From Pedobacter cryoconitis (lineage in GTDB: Bacteria; Bacteroidota; Bacteroidia; Sphingobacteriales; Sphingobacteriaceae), in NCBI GenBank assembly GCA_019352875.1, contig JAAAFW010000008.1, forward strand, positions 1-64,000: 64,000 nt of DNA, in the 5' to 3' direction. Numbering within the stretch: the stretch's first letter is position 1; every line of letters starts with the position of its first letter. Under the pieces are notes generated by a model, which was not told the origin of the DNA, made no database searches, and was given only the letters and a program-made list of their open reading frames with translations. Below are positions 44,496 through 53,043 of this stretch, one piece after another. A program made the position numbers and the translations under genes.

Positions 44496-47400
44496 TTAAA
44501 GAAGGGGATCCTGAAGAGCCCGGGGTTCATGTGCCGGCTGATCTATACCAAACAGTTTTTCCTGAATCGACTGGAATACGATAAATAAAACCGGAATCAC
44601 AAATACGCCGAAAAGTGTACCGATTAGCATTCCGCCGATCGCAGCGGTTCCAATTGACTTATTACTTAAAGCACCGGCACCAGTACTGAGCATGAGTGGT
44701 AAGAGCCCGAATATGAAAGCAAAAGAGGTCATCAGAATAGGTCTTAACCTGGCCCTTGCACCCAGAATCGCAGACTGGACCAGGCTCCGTCCGCTCAAAC
44801 GGTGCATTAATGAGAATTCTACAATCAGAATTGCATTTTTAGCCAGCAGGCCAATTAACATAATCAGACTTATCTGCAGAAAAATATTATTGTCAACACC
44901 AAATATATTTGCAAAAATAAAAGCTCCTGCCAAACCTATGGGCAGAGAAAGCAGTACTGAAAAGGGCAGAATATAACTTTTGTATTGTGCGCTTAACAAG
45001 AAGTAAATGAACAACAGACAGAGTGCAAAAATCAATACGGTCTGACTCCCGCTGGAAAGCTCCTCCCGGGTTAAACCGGAAAACTCATAAGTATAACCCC
45101 GGTCCAGAGTCTCCGCAGCTACCTCTTCCAGCGCTCTGATCGCATCTCCGGAACTATACCCTTCATTAGGGCTGCCAGTCACTGTAGTCGAACTAAACAG
45201 GTTGAATCTGTTTATAAATTCCGGTCCATAAGTTTTGCTTAGTGTCACTAATTCGGAAACCGGCATCATGCCATTTGCAGATCTGACGAATACTTTATTC
45301 AGCGTCTGCTCATCACCAATTAAATCTGGCTGACTTTGAACCATAACCCGGTATTGTTTTCCGAACTTATTAAAGTCAGAAGCATAAATACCACCAAAAT
45401 AGCCCTGAAGTGTATTTAAAACCATATTGACGCTAACTCCGGCATCTTTACATTTAGCGACATTCACGTTTACCTGGTACTCAGGAAATCCAATATTGAA
45501 AGGACTGGTCGCATACATAATTTCCGGTCGCTCATTAATCGCAGCCATGAATTTATCTATAGATTTGGAAAAGGTCTGATAATCGCCGCCTGTACGATCC
45601 TGCAACTGCATTTCAAATCCATTATTATTCCCGAACCCCTGCAATGTAGGGGAAGCAAAAAATATAAGTTTAGCTCCTTTTATATGCGCTGTTTTAGCGA
45701 ACAGCTGGCCGACTACAGAATTGATATCCTGCCCTTTACCTATTCTTTCGTCCCATGGTTTTAACCTGATAAAAAAAGCTCCGTATGAGCCTCCAAAACC
45801 ATTGAACAGATCCATACCTGACAAATTAGAAGACAGTTCAACTTCTGGGATGCTCAGGACAATACTATCAATTTCTTTAGAAATCTCGACGGTACGTTCC
45901 AGTGTAGCCGCAGGTGGAAGTACAACATTGCCATAAATACCACCACCGTCTTCATTAGGTACAAAGCCCGTAGGCGTAGTTTTTATCAGACCGTAGAATA
46001 TCAGAGAGAAGGCCAGTATACCTACCGCCGAAATCCATTTTCTACGGACCAGAAATTTAACAGCATGAATATATTTGAAAGTAACAACCTCAAAGGCCGC
46101 ATTAAAGCCTGTGAAAAATCTGGGAAGGAAGCCTTTTGGCTGATAATCATGGCCCGGTTGATGAGGCTTAAGCAGTATCGCACAAAGTGCCGGACTGAGC
46201 GTTAAAGCGTTGATCGCAGAAATTACAATGGCAACAGCAAGCGTCAAACCAAACTGTTTGTAGAAGACTCCCGCCGACCCGGTAATAAAAGTAACGGGCA
46301 GAAATACAGCTGACATAATCAGGGTAATCGAAATAATCGCGCTGCTAATCTCACTCATCGCATGTATCGTTGCTTTCTTAGCGGACTTTGCCCCCTGATC
46401 AAGTTTAGCGTGCACTGCCTCGACGACAACAATCGCATCATCGACTACAATTCCTATGGCTAGAACCAATGCAAAAAGTGTGAGCAGATTGATAGTAAAG
46501 CCAAATAATTTCAGGAAAAAGAACGTACCAATAATAGAAACCGGCACCGCTATTGCAGGAATTAATGTAGATCTGAAATCCTGCAGAAAAATAAAAACAA
46601 CGATAAAAACCAGTATAAATGCTTCTATAATCGTATGGACAACTTTTTCTATGGACGCATCCAGAAAGTCGTTCGCATTTAAAAAAGTACTATATTTAAT
46701 TCCGGAAGGGAAATCTTTAGACGCATCCTTAAGTATTTTCTCACAGGAGATAATCAACTCGCGTGCGTTCGATCCTGATGTTTGACTGATTTCACCTCCA
46801 GAGGAAACCTTACCATTTGTCACCATTGATGTCGTATAATCTAACGCTCCAAATTCAATATCCGCAACGTCTTTTAGTCTGAGTAGGTTACCTTTTCCGT
46901 CACTTCGCAGAATAATCTGCTCAAATTCGGAGACTTCATCTAATCTACCGGTATATTTTAAGGTATACTGAACAGATTGTTTGCTGTTTTCACCAATTTT
47001 ACCTGGAGCCGCCTCTATATTTTGTTCCTTTAAGGCATCAACAACGTCATCAGGCACAAGACCGTGGTTAGCCATTGCATCTGGCTTCAGCCAGATACGC
47101 ATTGAATATTCACGCATTCCATAAATTTCTGCACTACCAACTCCTTCAACCCGTTTCATTTGAGGTATAATATTAATCCTCAGATAATTATCGAGGAACT
47201 TTTGATCATACTTACCGCTTTCATCGTAAAACAAGAAACTAAAGGCAATGCTGCTCAACTTTTTACTGGTCGTTATACCAGCTTTGATTACATCGGCGGG
47301 CAGCTGACTGGTCGCCTTACTGACCCGGTTCTGGACATTAACTGCAGCAAGATCAGGATTCGTACCCTGCTTAAAAAAGATAGTAATAACAGCACTTCCG

Positions 47401-47654
47401 TTATTACTTGATTTGGAAGTCATATAGGTCATGTCTTCTACACCATTGATTTGTTCTTCCAAGGGAGTAATGACACTTTTCATAACAACTTCTGCACTTG
47501 CCCCCTGATAAGCGGCGGATACCTCAACTGTTGGTGGCGCTATTTCAGGATATTGGGATATAGGAAGGGAAAATAGGCCCAGAAGTCCCAGAATTACAAT
47601 TATTACTGATATTACCGTGGATAATACCGGATTCTCTATAAATTTTCTTAACAT
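44496..47654 (-). CDS. RND multidrug efflux pump, AcrB/HAE1 family
   Basis: A 1052-aa inner-membrane proton-driven exporter with 12 helices and two large periplasmic loops. The N-terminus (IENPVLSTVISVIIVILGLLGLFSLPISQYPEIAPPTVEVSAAYQGASAEVV) and MTSFAFIFGLLPLMLSTGAGALSNKSIGTAAIGGMLIGTLFGVFVIPVLF are hallmark blocks. The helix-4 segment LVLAIGIVVDDAIVVVEAV carries the Asp-Asp of the proton relay. It works with the adaptor (47663) and the outer-membrane channel (43021) to expel hydrophobic compounds. Confidence 0.96.
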   Translation of the reverse strand: MLRKFIENPVLSTVISVIIVILGLLGLFSLPISQYPEIAPPTVEVSAAYQGASAEVVMKSVITPLEEQINGVEDMTYMTSKSSNNGSAVITIFFKQGTNPDLAAVNVQNRVSKATSQLPADVIKAGITTSKKLSSIAFSFLFYDESGKYDQKFLDNYLRINIIPQMKRVEGVGSAEIYGMREYSMRIWLKPDAMANHGLVPDDVVDALKEQNIEAAPGKIGENSKQSVQYTLKYTGRLDEVSEFEQIILRSDGKGNLLRLKDVADIEFGALDYTTSMVTNGKVSSGGEISQTSGSNARELIISCEKILKDASKDFPSGIKYSTFLNANDFLDASIEKVVHTIIEAFILVFIVVFIFLQDFRSTLIPAIAVPVSIIGTFFFLKLFGFTINLLTLFALVLAIGIVVDDAIVVVEAVHAKLDQGAKSAKKATIHAMSEISSAIISITLIMSAVFLPVTFITGSAGVFYKQFGLTLAVAIVISAINALTLSPALCAILLKPHQPGHDYQPKGFLPRFFTGFNAAFEVVTFKYIHAVKFLVRRKWISAVGILAFSLIFYGLIKTTPTGFVPNEDGGGIYGNVVLPPAATLERTVEISKEIDSIVLSIPEVELSSNLSGMDLFNGFGGSYGAFFIRLKPWDERIGKGQDINSVVGQLFAKTAHIKGAKLIFFASPTLQGFGNNNGFEMQLQDRTGGDYQTFSKSIDKFMAAINERPEIMYATSPFNIGFPEYQVNVNVAKCKDAGVSVNMVLNTLQGYFGGIYASDFNKFGKQYRVMVQSQPDLIGDEQTLNKVFVRSANGMMPVSELVTLSKTYGPEFINRFNLFSSTTVTGSPNEGYSSGDAIRALEEVAAETLDRGYTYEFSGLTREELSSGSQTVLIFALCLLFIYFLLSAQYKSYILPFSVLLSLPIGLAGAFIFANIFGVDNNIFLQISLIMLIGLLAKNAILIVEFSLMHRLSGRSLVQSAILGARARLRPILMTSFAFIFGLLPLMLSTGAGALSNKSIGTAAIGGMLIGTLFGVFVIPVLFIVFQSIQEKLFGIDQPAHEPRALQDPLL

Positions 47655-47662
47655 CTTATCGG

Positions 47663-48790
47663 TTATTTAGCGGTCTTACCATCAGAGATGATCTCCATTC
47701 CATTACTTAAATGCTGAATACCTTCACAGACTATACGATCTCCCTTTTTTAGTCCACCGGTAACAACGTAGGTCTGTTCGGTAGCGGAATCCATAATTTC
47801 TATTGGAGTCTGCTGTACTTTATTCTGACCGTCCACTTTAAAAACAAAACGCTTTCCCTGGATTTCATAGGTCGCTTTTTTAGGAATAAGCAACGCATCC
47901 TCCAACAGCAAAGGAACAGAAACGGATGCACTGGAACCACTCCAGAGCCTGCCATTCGGGTTAGCAAATACCGCTTTGAAATTGGCCGAGCCTGTGTTTT
48001 TATTAAGCACACCGCTCAGGGTTTCTATTTTACCTTTTAATGGATAGGTTTCTTTTTCCGACAGAATCAGATTTACTGCCGGCATATTTTTCAATCTGTC
48101 CTGCTGCTGGTTACCTTTATATTTGTTCAGAAAGACCTGCAATTGCTCCTGACTAAGCGAAAAATAAGCGTAGACTTTCCTGGTGTCTGCAACACTGGTA
48201 AGGGGTATTTCTGCTATGCTGCTAGCTAAACTTCCTGTTTTGTAAGGCAGCGTTCCTACATATCCGTCTATCGGGCTCAGGATACGGGTATAGGAAAGTT
48301 TCGTTTTTGCAGCCGAGAGATCTGCTTTTAACTGCATTAGCTGTGCTTTTTTAACTCTCTCCAGATTATTTGCAGTGGTGAGTTCGAATGTATTGACAAT
48401 CTTACGTTCCACCAGTGCTTTTGTTCTTTGTACTTGAATACCTGCAGTCTCCAATTCTGCTTCTGCAGCTGCAATCGCAGCAAGTCTGTTGTTGACATCC
48501 TGTTTATAGGTATTAGCATCAATACTGAAAATCGGCTGTCCTTTTTTAACATAGGCGCCCTCCTGAACCAATACCTGTTCAATGTATCCATCAACTTTCG
48601 GACGTATTTCCACAGTTTGCTCGCCTTCAAGCGTTGCGGGATAGGTAATGTGTAATTCCGTCTTCTGTGGTTCAACAATTTGCGTCTGAAACTTTTCAGG
48701 TATGGGTACAATGTCATTTTTCACTGCACCCCCACAGGAGCTTAAGATCGAGCCGGCGACTATAAAAGTCAGCATAGTAATTTTTTCCAT
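47663..48790 (-). CDS. RND efflux periplasmic adaptor lipoprotein
   Basis: A 375-aa membrane-fusion protein with lipobox ending SSC at Cys19. Order: beta-barrel/lipoyl half (GEQTVEIRPKVDGYIEQVLVQEGAYVKKGQPIFSIDA), alpha-hairpin (about 92-165), second lipoyl half (LSYTRILSPIDGYVGTLPYKTGSL), beta-barrel and membrane-proximal domain. It is the first gene of the operon, 8 nt before the pump gene, and its promoter faces the divergent cysteine-rich regulator. Confidence 0.94.
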   Translation of the reverse strand: MEKITMLTFIVAGSILSSCGGAVKNDIVPIPEKFQTQIVEPQKTELHITYPATLEGEQTVEIRPKVDGYIEQVLVQEGAYVKKGQPIFSIDANTYKQDVNNRLAAIAAAEAELETAGIQVQRTKALVERKIVNTFELTTANNLERVKKAQLMQLKADLSAAKTKLSYTRILSPIDGYVGTLPYKTGSLASSIAEIPLTSVADTRKVYAYFSLSQEQLQVFLNKYKGNQQQDRLKNMPAVNLILSEKETYPLKGKIETLSGVLNKNTGSANFKAVFANPNGRLWSGSSASVSVPLLLEDALLIPKKATYEIQGKRFVFKVDGQNKVQQTPIEIMDSATEQTYVVTGGLKKGDRIVCEGIQHLSNGMEIISDGKTAK

Positions 48791-49214
48791 TTTTTGTTAA
48801 AGCTGTTTTTAGAGGATAAAAGGGAGAAATACGATCCGCAGGAACGAATTAAATAGCAAGATTTTCATAAAAAAAGGCACATAGATAGCCTGTACAGCAT
48901 GATAATGCCGTTCCTAAAAGTACTCTCATTAAAAATTTAAGGGGTTTCTACCAGAATATTCTGTAGAAAATAGACTGTTTTACTGCTTCTTTAATACATT
49001 CCAGTAAGGAACAAGGAATACAGGTAATTTTTCATTCCTGTTTAAAGTCGCCGCTGAGATGGGGTCAAATAATACAATAGGCATAATTTAAATCATAAGG
49101 TAAATCATTAGACAATTTTTACATCAGTGTAAAAAACCGAACCTAAATATGAATAAGTACGGCAAAGTTAGTATTTTTGTGAATAAAACAACTATTTACT
49201 TGTTTTATTAAATT
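48791..49214. promoter_or_regulatory. Divergent regulatory region, RND operon / SufR-like regulator
   Basis: A 424-nt spacer. It holds a 22-bp palindrome with one bulged C (48946-48968, core AGAATATTCT), TTTTTACA/TGTAAAAA (49117-49124/49129-49136, 4-nt spacer) and a perfect -7 box TATTTTTG at 49172-49179 for the regulator. No ORF with coding character was seen. No clean -7 box for the RND operon was found; TACTTTTA at 48915-48922 (minus) is the nearest. Confidence 0.55.
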
Positions 49215-49862
49215 ATGACGACAAACCGAATACTAATGCTTCTGAAGACAAGAGGTCCAATGACTGCAAAGGATCTGGCTTCTCACCTCAAAATCACTGG
49301 TGAAGGAGCTAGACTTCAACTGGTTAAGCATATGGAAGAAGGTCTGGTGACAGTTAAGACCGATGTTACAGGAGTTGGCCGTCCTAAACAATATTATAGT
49401 CTTACCGATCTTGGAAATGCTGAATTTCCAGATACACATGCCGAACTTACTGTAAAACTAATTGATATTATCAAAGCATCATTAGGCGAAAATGCGCATC
49501 AAACGGTTATAGATACCTATGAGGAAGAGGGAAAAATCAGATATATGAACGAATTGACCGGACATAGTGATTTGGAACAAAAAATTGCAAAACTGGCTGA
49601 AATTCGAACAAAAGAAGGCTATATGGCAGAATATACGAAGGAAGAAACCGGATATTATTTCATAGAAAATCACTGCCCTATTTGTGCAGTTGCCAAAACC
49701 TGCCCAGGATTCTGTTCAGCTGAGTTAAACACTTTCAGATATGTGCTGGGTGACAAAGTGGAAATTAACCGCATAGACCATATGATCAAAGGAGACAGAC
49801 GCTGTGTTTACCAGATCACCGAAACAGGACCTGGTTCTACAAAGGTACCACCGCTTTATTAG
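49215..49862 (+). CDS. Winged-helix regulator with C-terminal cysteine cluster (SufR-like)
   Basis: A 215-aa DNA-binding protein. The N-terminal winged helix (about 1-70) has LLKTRGPMTAKDLASHLKITGEGARLQLVKHMEEGLVTV and the wing GVGRPKQYYSLTDLG, a DeoR/SufR-type pattern. The C-terminus has CPICAVAKTCPGFCSAEL and later GDRRCVYQI: five Cys where SufR proteins bind a [4Fe-4S] cluster, with the conserved CP, the F-C-S-x-E-L core and the D-R-R-C-x-Y block. It is divergent from the RND pump operon with palindromes between, so it probably controls that operon in response to redox, iron or NO. Confidence 0.8.
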   Translation: MTTNRILMLLKTRGPMTAKDLASHLKITGEGARLQLVKHMEEGLVTVKTDVTGVGRPKQYYSLTDLGNAEFPDTHAELTVKLIDIIKASLGENAHQTVIDTYEEEGKIRYMNELTGHSDLEQKIAKLAEIRTKEGYMAEYTKEETGYYFIENHCPICAVAKTCPGFCSAELNTFRYVLGDKVEINRIDHMIKGDRRCVYQITETGPGSTKVPPLY

Positions 49863-50085
49863 GTAAAAAATATTTTGGGGAAAGCTCGAAGTAAAAAGCC
49901 AGGATATTCAGATGCTTAATATTATATTTCGCAATATTTTGAGGATTTTCAACGTTCCAGATAAACGAAGGGCTTACATTTAAAATATATCCAAATTCTT
50001 TCATCGTCAAATTATGGGATAATCTAAGTTTCTGAACTTTATCAATTATGTATTGATCTATAGAACTCACCAAAGGTTTTTCCAT
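49837..50085 (-). CDS. Small XRE-family HTH protein
   Basis: An 82-aa helix-turn-helix protein. The HTH is IIDKVQKLRLSHNLTMKEFGYILNVSPSFIWNVENP (about 11-46), a Cro/CI pattern with the recognition helix around VSPSFIWNVE. The frame extends 38 residues upstream, but those residues look non-coding (Cys-rich, no motif), so I start at ATG 50085. Its 3' end overlaps the SufR-like gene by 26 nt. Function unknown; a regulator or antitoxin-like role is possible but no toxin is adjacent. Confidence 0.65.
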   Translation of the reverse strand: MEKPLVSSIDQYIIDKVQKLRLSHNLTMKEFGYILNVSPSFIWNVENPQNIAKYNIKHLNILAFYFELSPKYFLPNKAVVPL

Positions 50086-50407
50086 ATCGAGATGCGTTGT
50101 TTTGTCAAAAAAAGCACCAAATGATTTTAAACGAATTAACCCCAGACAACAAATTAACTCGGGATTCAATAGACCATAAGAACATGGATGAAGTTTCAAG
50201 GCGTCTTAGGATTCCTTATCTGGAAATCAGAAGTCCTGGTATACTTCATTAACTGAGCATTAATTTCGCTTCATTTAGTATTCGAAAATAAGCATCAACA
50301 CTCACAATACGCAAAAACAACAGTCATTTTACGTAGTTATACTCTCCAGCAGGTATTAATACGTTCAGATAAGTACAAATACGTATCTTAATAAATTATC
50401 ATTTTCC
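50086..50407. other. Intergenic region with repeated ATACG motifs
   Basis: About 320 nt. Several copies of ATACG or TACGTA occur between 50305 and 50390, the last ones near the MFS gene 3' end. No ORF with coding character, terminator or clear promoter was identified. Confidence 0.4.
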
Positions 50408-51790
50408 CTAAGCCGAAATAGAGATGATCTGGGATCTGTTTCTAAGTACGTATTTCACTAGCCACCCCAGTCCTGATAGCGTGTAAATACAGAGAACAGC
50501 AATAGCTGCATAACTTACCGAATTACCGGTCACATCATGATTTATAAAAAGTGTAAGTAGTGAAAGGCCTATTCCGCCACCCAAAAAATAAGCTGTGCTA
50601 GCCAGACTTGAAGCTAATCCATGATGTCTAACAGAGATACCCATAATAGAAATAATAGATAGGCTAGTGTAGCATATTGTCATACCTAGGCCAGATACGC
50701 AAGCTGCAGAACAAAGTAATAAGGGTAAACTATGGCCAAAAAAAACAGAAGCCATTAAAAATGCTGCCCCCATCACCATTAAAGACATACCCATTATCCC
50801 AGTTTGCCATATTGTGAATTTTCGAATAATCACGGGCAAAACAAATTTAGCAAATGCTGCAGAGAGCAGACTAAATGGAACTAGATACAAACCAGCCTGC
50901 GCCGCAGTAAAATGCATATCCTGCTGAAGCAGTAACGATAAAACAAACATATATCCGGTAAAGAATGCCCCCAACAGGATGAACACGCCGAAACCGGTAA
51001 CTGTCGCCTGGGAACGAAATAATGATAAATCAATCAGGGGTAATGGTTTCTCTCTCAGTCTTTTTAATATTGCTCTGGACGTGAAAAGCACAACTATTCC
51101 CAGACCAGAGATCAGCCATGCTTTTTCTCTGATATGACCAAGTTCATGTACTCCGTAACTTAACATCAGTAGTACTGACACAAGTAAAAACCCAGATAAA
51201 AAATCGGTTTTAGAAGTATCTTTTACCGGTTCGTCACCTTTAAGCAGATACCAGGCTAGAAGTATTACGATTAAGAGCACCGGTACATTCAGAAAGAAAA
51301 TCCAGTGCCAGCCCAGATGTGTTGTTATAATACCACCTAAAGCCAGGCCACTTCCCGATCCTATTGCTGCAAATGAGCTAAAAACAGCGATAGCTCTGCT
51401 TCTCTCGCCGCTATCTGTAAAGGTATTCGTGACAATGGCGAAAGCGGAGGGCATGATGAGCGCAGCACCAATACCTTGCAATGCCCGGAAAAACACGAGA
51501 TATTCCAGACTCGGAGAAAAGCCAGCACCCAGCGAGGTCAGGAGAAAAAGCAGACAACCTGCCATAAAAATCTTTTTCTTGCCAATCAGGTCGGTCAATT
51601 TTCCGCCGATAATCAAAAAGCCACCATACAACAGTACGTACAAGGTTTGGACCCACTGTACCTGATCGCTTGTTAGTCCATATTCAGACTGTATTGAAGG
51701 GATAGCCAGATTCACTATTGCAATATCAAGTGCTTCGACAAAAATGCCAACAGACGCGATGGCGAGGATCAGGTTCTTTCTTTGAATCAT
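50408..51790 (-). CDS. MFS transporter, DHA2 (EmrB/QacA-like) family
   Basis: A 460-aa, 14-helix drug:proton antiporter. The family signature is present in helix 1 (ALDIAIVNLAIPSIQSEYGLTSDQVQWVQTLYVLLYGGFLIIGGKLTDLIGKKKIFMAG). A second conserved block is RALQGIGAALIMPSAFAIVTNTF. It is divergent from an Lrp/AsnC regulator (51915). A perfect minus-strand -7 box TACCTTTG (51816-51823) lies 26 nt before the ATG. Substrate unknown. Confidence 0.92.
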   Translation of the reverse strand: MIQRKNLILAIASVGIFVEALDIAIVNLAIPSIQSEYGLTSDQVQWVQTLYVLLYGGFLIIGGKLTDLIGKKKIFMAGCLLFLLTSLGAGFSPSLEYLVFFRALQGIGAALIMPSAFAIVTNTFTDSGERSRAIAVFSSFAAIGSGSGLALGGIITTHLGWHWIFFLNVPVLLIVILLAWYLLKGDEPVKDTSKTDFLSGFLLVSVLLMLSYGVHELGHIREKAWLISGLGIVVLFTSRAILKRLREKPLPLIDLSLFRSQATVTGFGVFILLGAFFTGYMFVLSLLLQQDMHFTAAQAGLYLVPFSLLSAAFAKFVLPVIIRKFTIWQTGIMGMSLMVMGAAFLMASVFFGHSLPLLLCSAACVSGLGMTICYTSLSIISIMGISVRHHGLASSLASTAYFLGGGIGLSLLTLFINHDVTGNSVSYAAIAVLCIYTLSGLGWLVKYVLRNRSQIISISA

Positions 51791-51815
51791 AATTAATCAG
51801 GAATAAAATCCTGCA

Positions 51816-51823
51816 CAAAGGTA
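51816..51823 (-). promoter_or_regulatory. -7 box of the DHA2 MFS gene
   Basis: TACCTTTG on the minus strand is an exact TAnnTTTG match and gives a leader of about 19 nt. The A/T palindromic tract 51833-51860 next to it is a candidate site for the divergent Lrp protein. Confidence 0.55.
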
Positions 51824-51914
51824 TATCTAAGCCATATATTTATATATAAAATACATATATTTAGAACAGATACTCTAATTATAGTATAAAATCAGAATAT
51901 CTATCCTATTTCAA

Positions 51915-52412
51915 ATGAACATTAAACCGAAAACAGAACAAACCAAAGGCATTAGTCCAGTACTTGATGAAAAAGACCTCGACATACTGAGACTATTACA
52001 GAAAAATGCAAAACTCACAATCAGGGAAATTGCAAACACAGTTCACCTAAGCCCTACCCCTACTCATGAAAGAATAAAACGCCTGGAGAGAGAAGGGATT
52101 ATCAGGGAATATATCGCTGTGCTGGATAAAAGGAAACTCAATAAAGGTATTATTGTAATCTGCAAAGTATCGCTGAAAGAACATAACAAAGAAATAGCAA
52201 GTGTCTTTATCCAGAAGATATTACAGTTTAAAGAAGTAATAGAATGTTATAATATTTCCGGGGAATTTGACTTCATGCTCAAAATTATAACTGGCAGTAT
52301 GGAAGCTTATCACCATTTTTCGATCCATAAGCTCGGTGAAGTCTCCGGAATCGCAAAAACAGAAAGCATCTTCGTAATGGATACGATTAAAGAAACGCAG
52401 CAATTACTTTAA
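51915..52412 (+). CDS. Lrp/AsnC family transcriptional regulator
   Basis: A 165-aa leucine-responsive-type regulator. The N-terminal HTH LDEKDLDILRLLQKNAKLTIREIANTVHLSPTPTHERIKRLEREGIIREYIAVLDKRKL (about 16-75) is a near-canonical Lrp domain. The C-terminal RAM domain follows, with the typical VIECYNISGEFDFMLKIITGSMEAYHHF. It is divergent from the DHA2 exporter; Lrp-type regulators next to exporters commonly control them in response to amino acids. Its stop overlaps the convergent FUSC-like gene by 4 nt. Confidence 0.92.
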   Translation: MNIKPKTEQTKGISPVLDEKDLDILRLLQKNAKLTIREIANTVHLSPTPTHERIKRLEREGIIREYIAVLDKRKLNKGIIVICKVSLKEHNKEIASVFIQKILQFKEVIECYNISGEFDFMLKIITGSMEAYHHFSIHKLGEVSGIAKTESIFVMDTIKETQQLL

Positions 52413-52906
52413 TCCTGAACTTTCGTTATTTTTTTCCTTGAAATCTGATTAAACAATAAAGTCACCCCTAATGCAACCATACAGCCAATCGCTACACAAA
52501 GCACACGTTCTAAAGCGATATACCAGTGTTTTTCATGATTCTCATTAATAATAATGACGACAAGGGCAGCTAGTGCAGATTTTAAAATACCTGTTAACCT
52601 GAAAGCCGTTCCAATTAAAATCGTTAAGACCACCCCTATGCACAATATGGCGAGATTGGGAATCCCTAATGGATAGAGACATATTCCGGCTGTACAGCCT
52701 ATCAGGTTTGCCCTCATTCTATCATAAGCTTGTGTATTGCTGCTGTCCGGAGCAATAGAAACCACAACAGAGATCAGTGACCAGTAAAATGGATATTGCG
52801 GAAAATATTTATAAAGAGCATAACAAACGATAACGCCGGTAAGGCATTTGAGTAGATAAATAAAATTAGCTGAATAATCTTCTTTTTTTTCTGCCAGGTG
52901 CCACAT
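52409..52906 (-). CDS. FUSC-like small membrane protein
   Basis: A 165-aa protein with five hydrophobic segments (about 18-35, 40-52, 70-85, 88-105 and 132-152) and a central PDSSNTQAYDRMRANLIGCTAGI stretch that resembles the first half of FUSC/aromatic-acid exporter proteins (Pro-Asp-Ser-x-N-T...R-x-x-x-N-x-x-G). It is about half the size of a full ArAE/FUSC domain protein. Function unknown; it may act as an oligomer. Confidence 0.65.
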   Translation of the reverse strand: MWHLAEKKEDYSANFIYLLKCLTGVIVCYALYKYFPQYPFYWSLISVVVSIAPDSSNTQAYDRMRANLIGCTAGICLYPLGIPNLAILCIGVVLTILIGTAFRLTGILKSALAALVVIIINENHEKHWYIALERVLCVAIGCMVALGVTLLFNQISRKKITKVQD

Positions 52907-52997
52907 GAAACAATATATATGTTCTGAATTTACAATAATTATTTCTGAAGCTCAATTGTAAGGCAATTAATTAAATTAAGCATTTAAGCCAAGTCTA

Positions 52998-53028
52998 TTT
53001 GTAACAAGTCTTAATAAGTATATATTTG
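52998..53028 (+). promoter_or_regulatory. Textbook Bacteroidota promoter of the siderophore receptor
   Basis: TTTG at 52998-53001, then exactly 19 nt, then TATATTTG at 53021-53028. Both elements match the consensus with no mismatch. It predicts transcription from about 53034 and a leader of about 10 nt before ATG 53044. Confidence 0.85.
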
Positions 53029-53043
53029 CGGAAATTATTATCT

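Noticed and set aside
49837..50085. Toxin-antitoxin pair with the XRE protein as antitoxin
   Set aside because: No toxin-like frame is adjacent on the same strand; the neighbours are a regulator and an MFS gene.
52907..53043. Fur box upstream of the siderophore receptor
   Set aside because: I looked for a GATAATGATAATCATTATC-like sequence and found only A/T-rich DNA with no good match.
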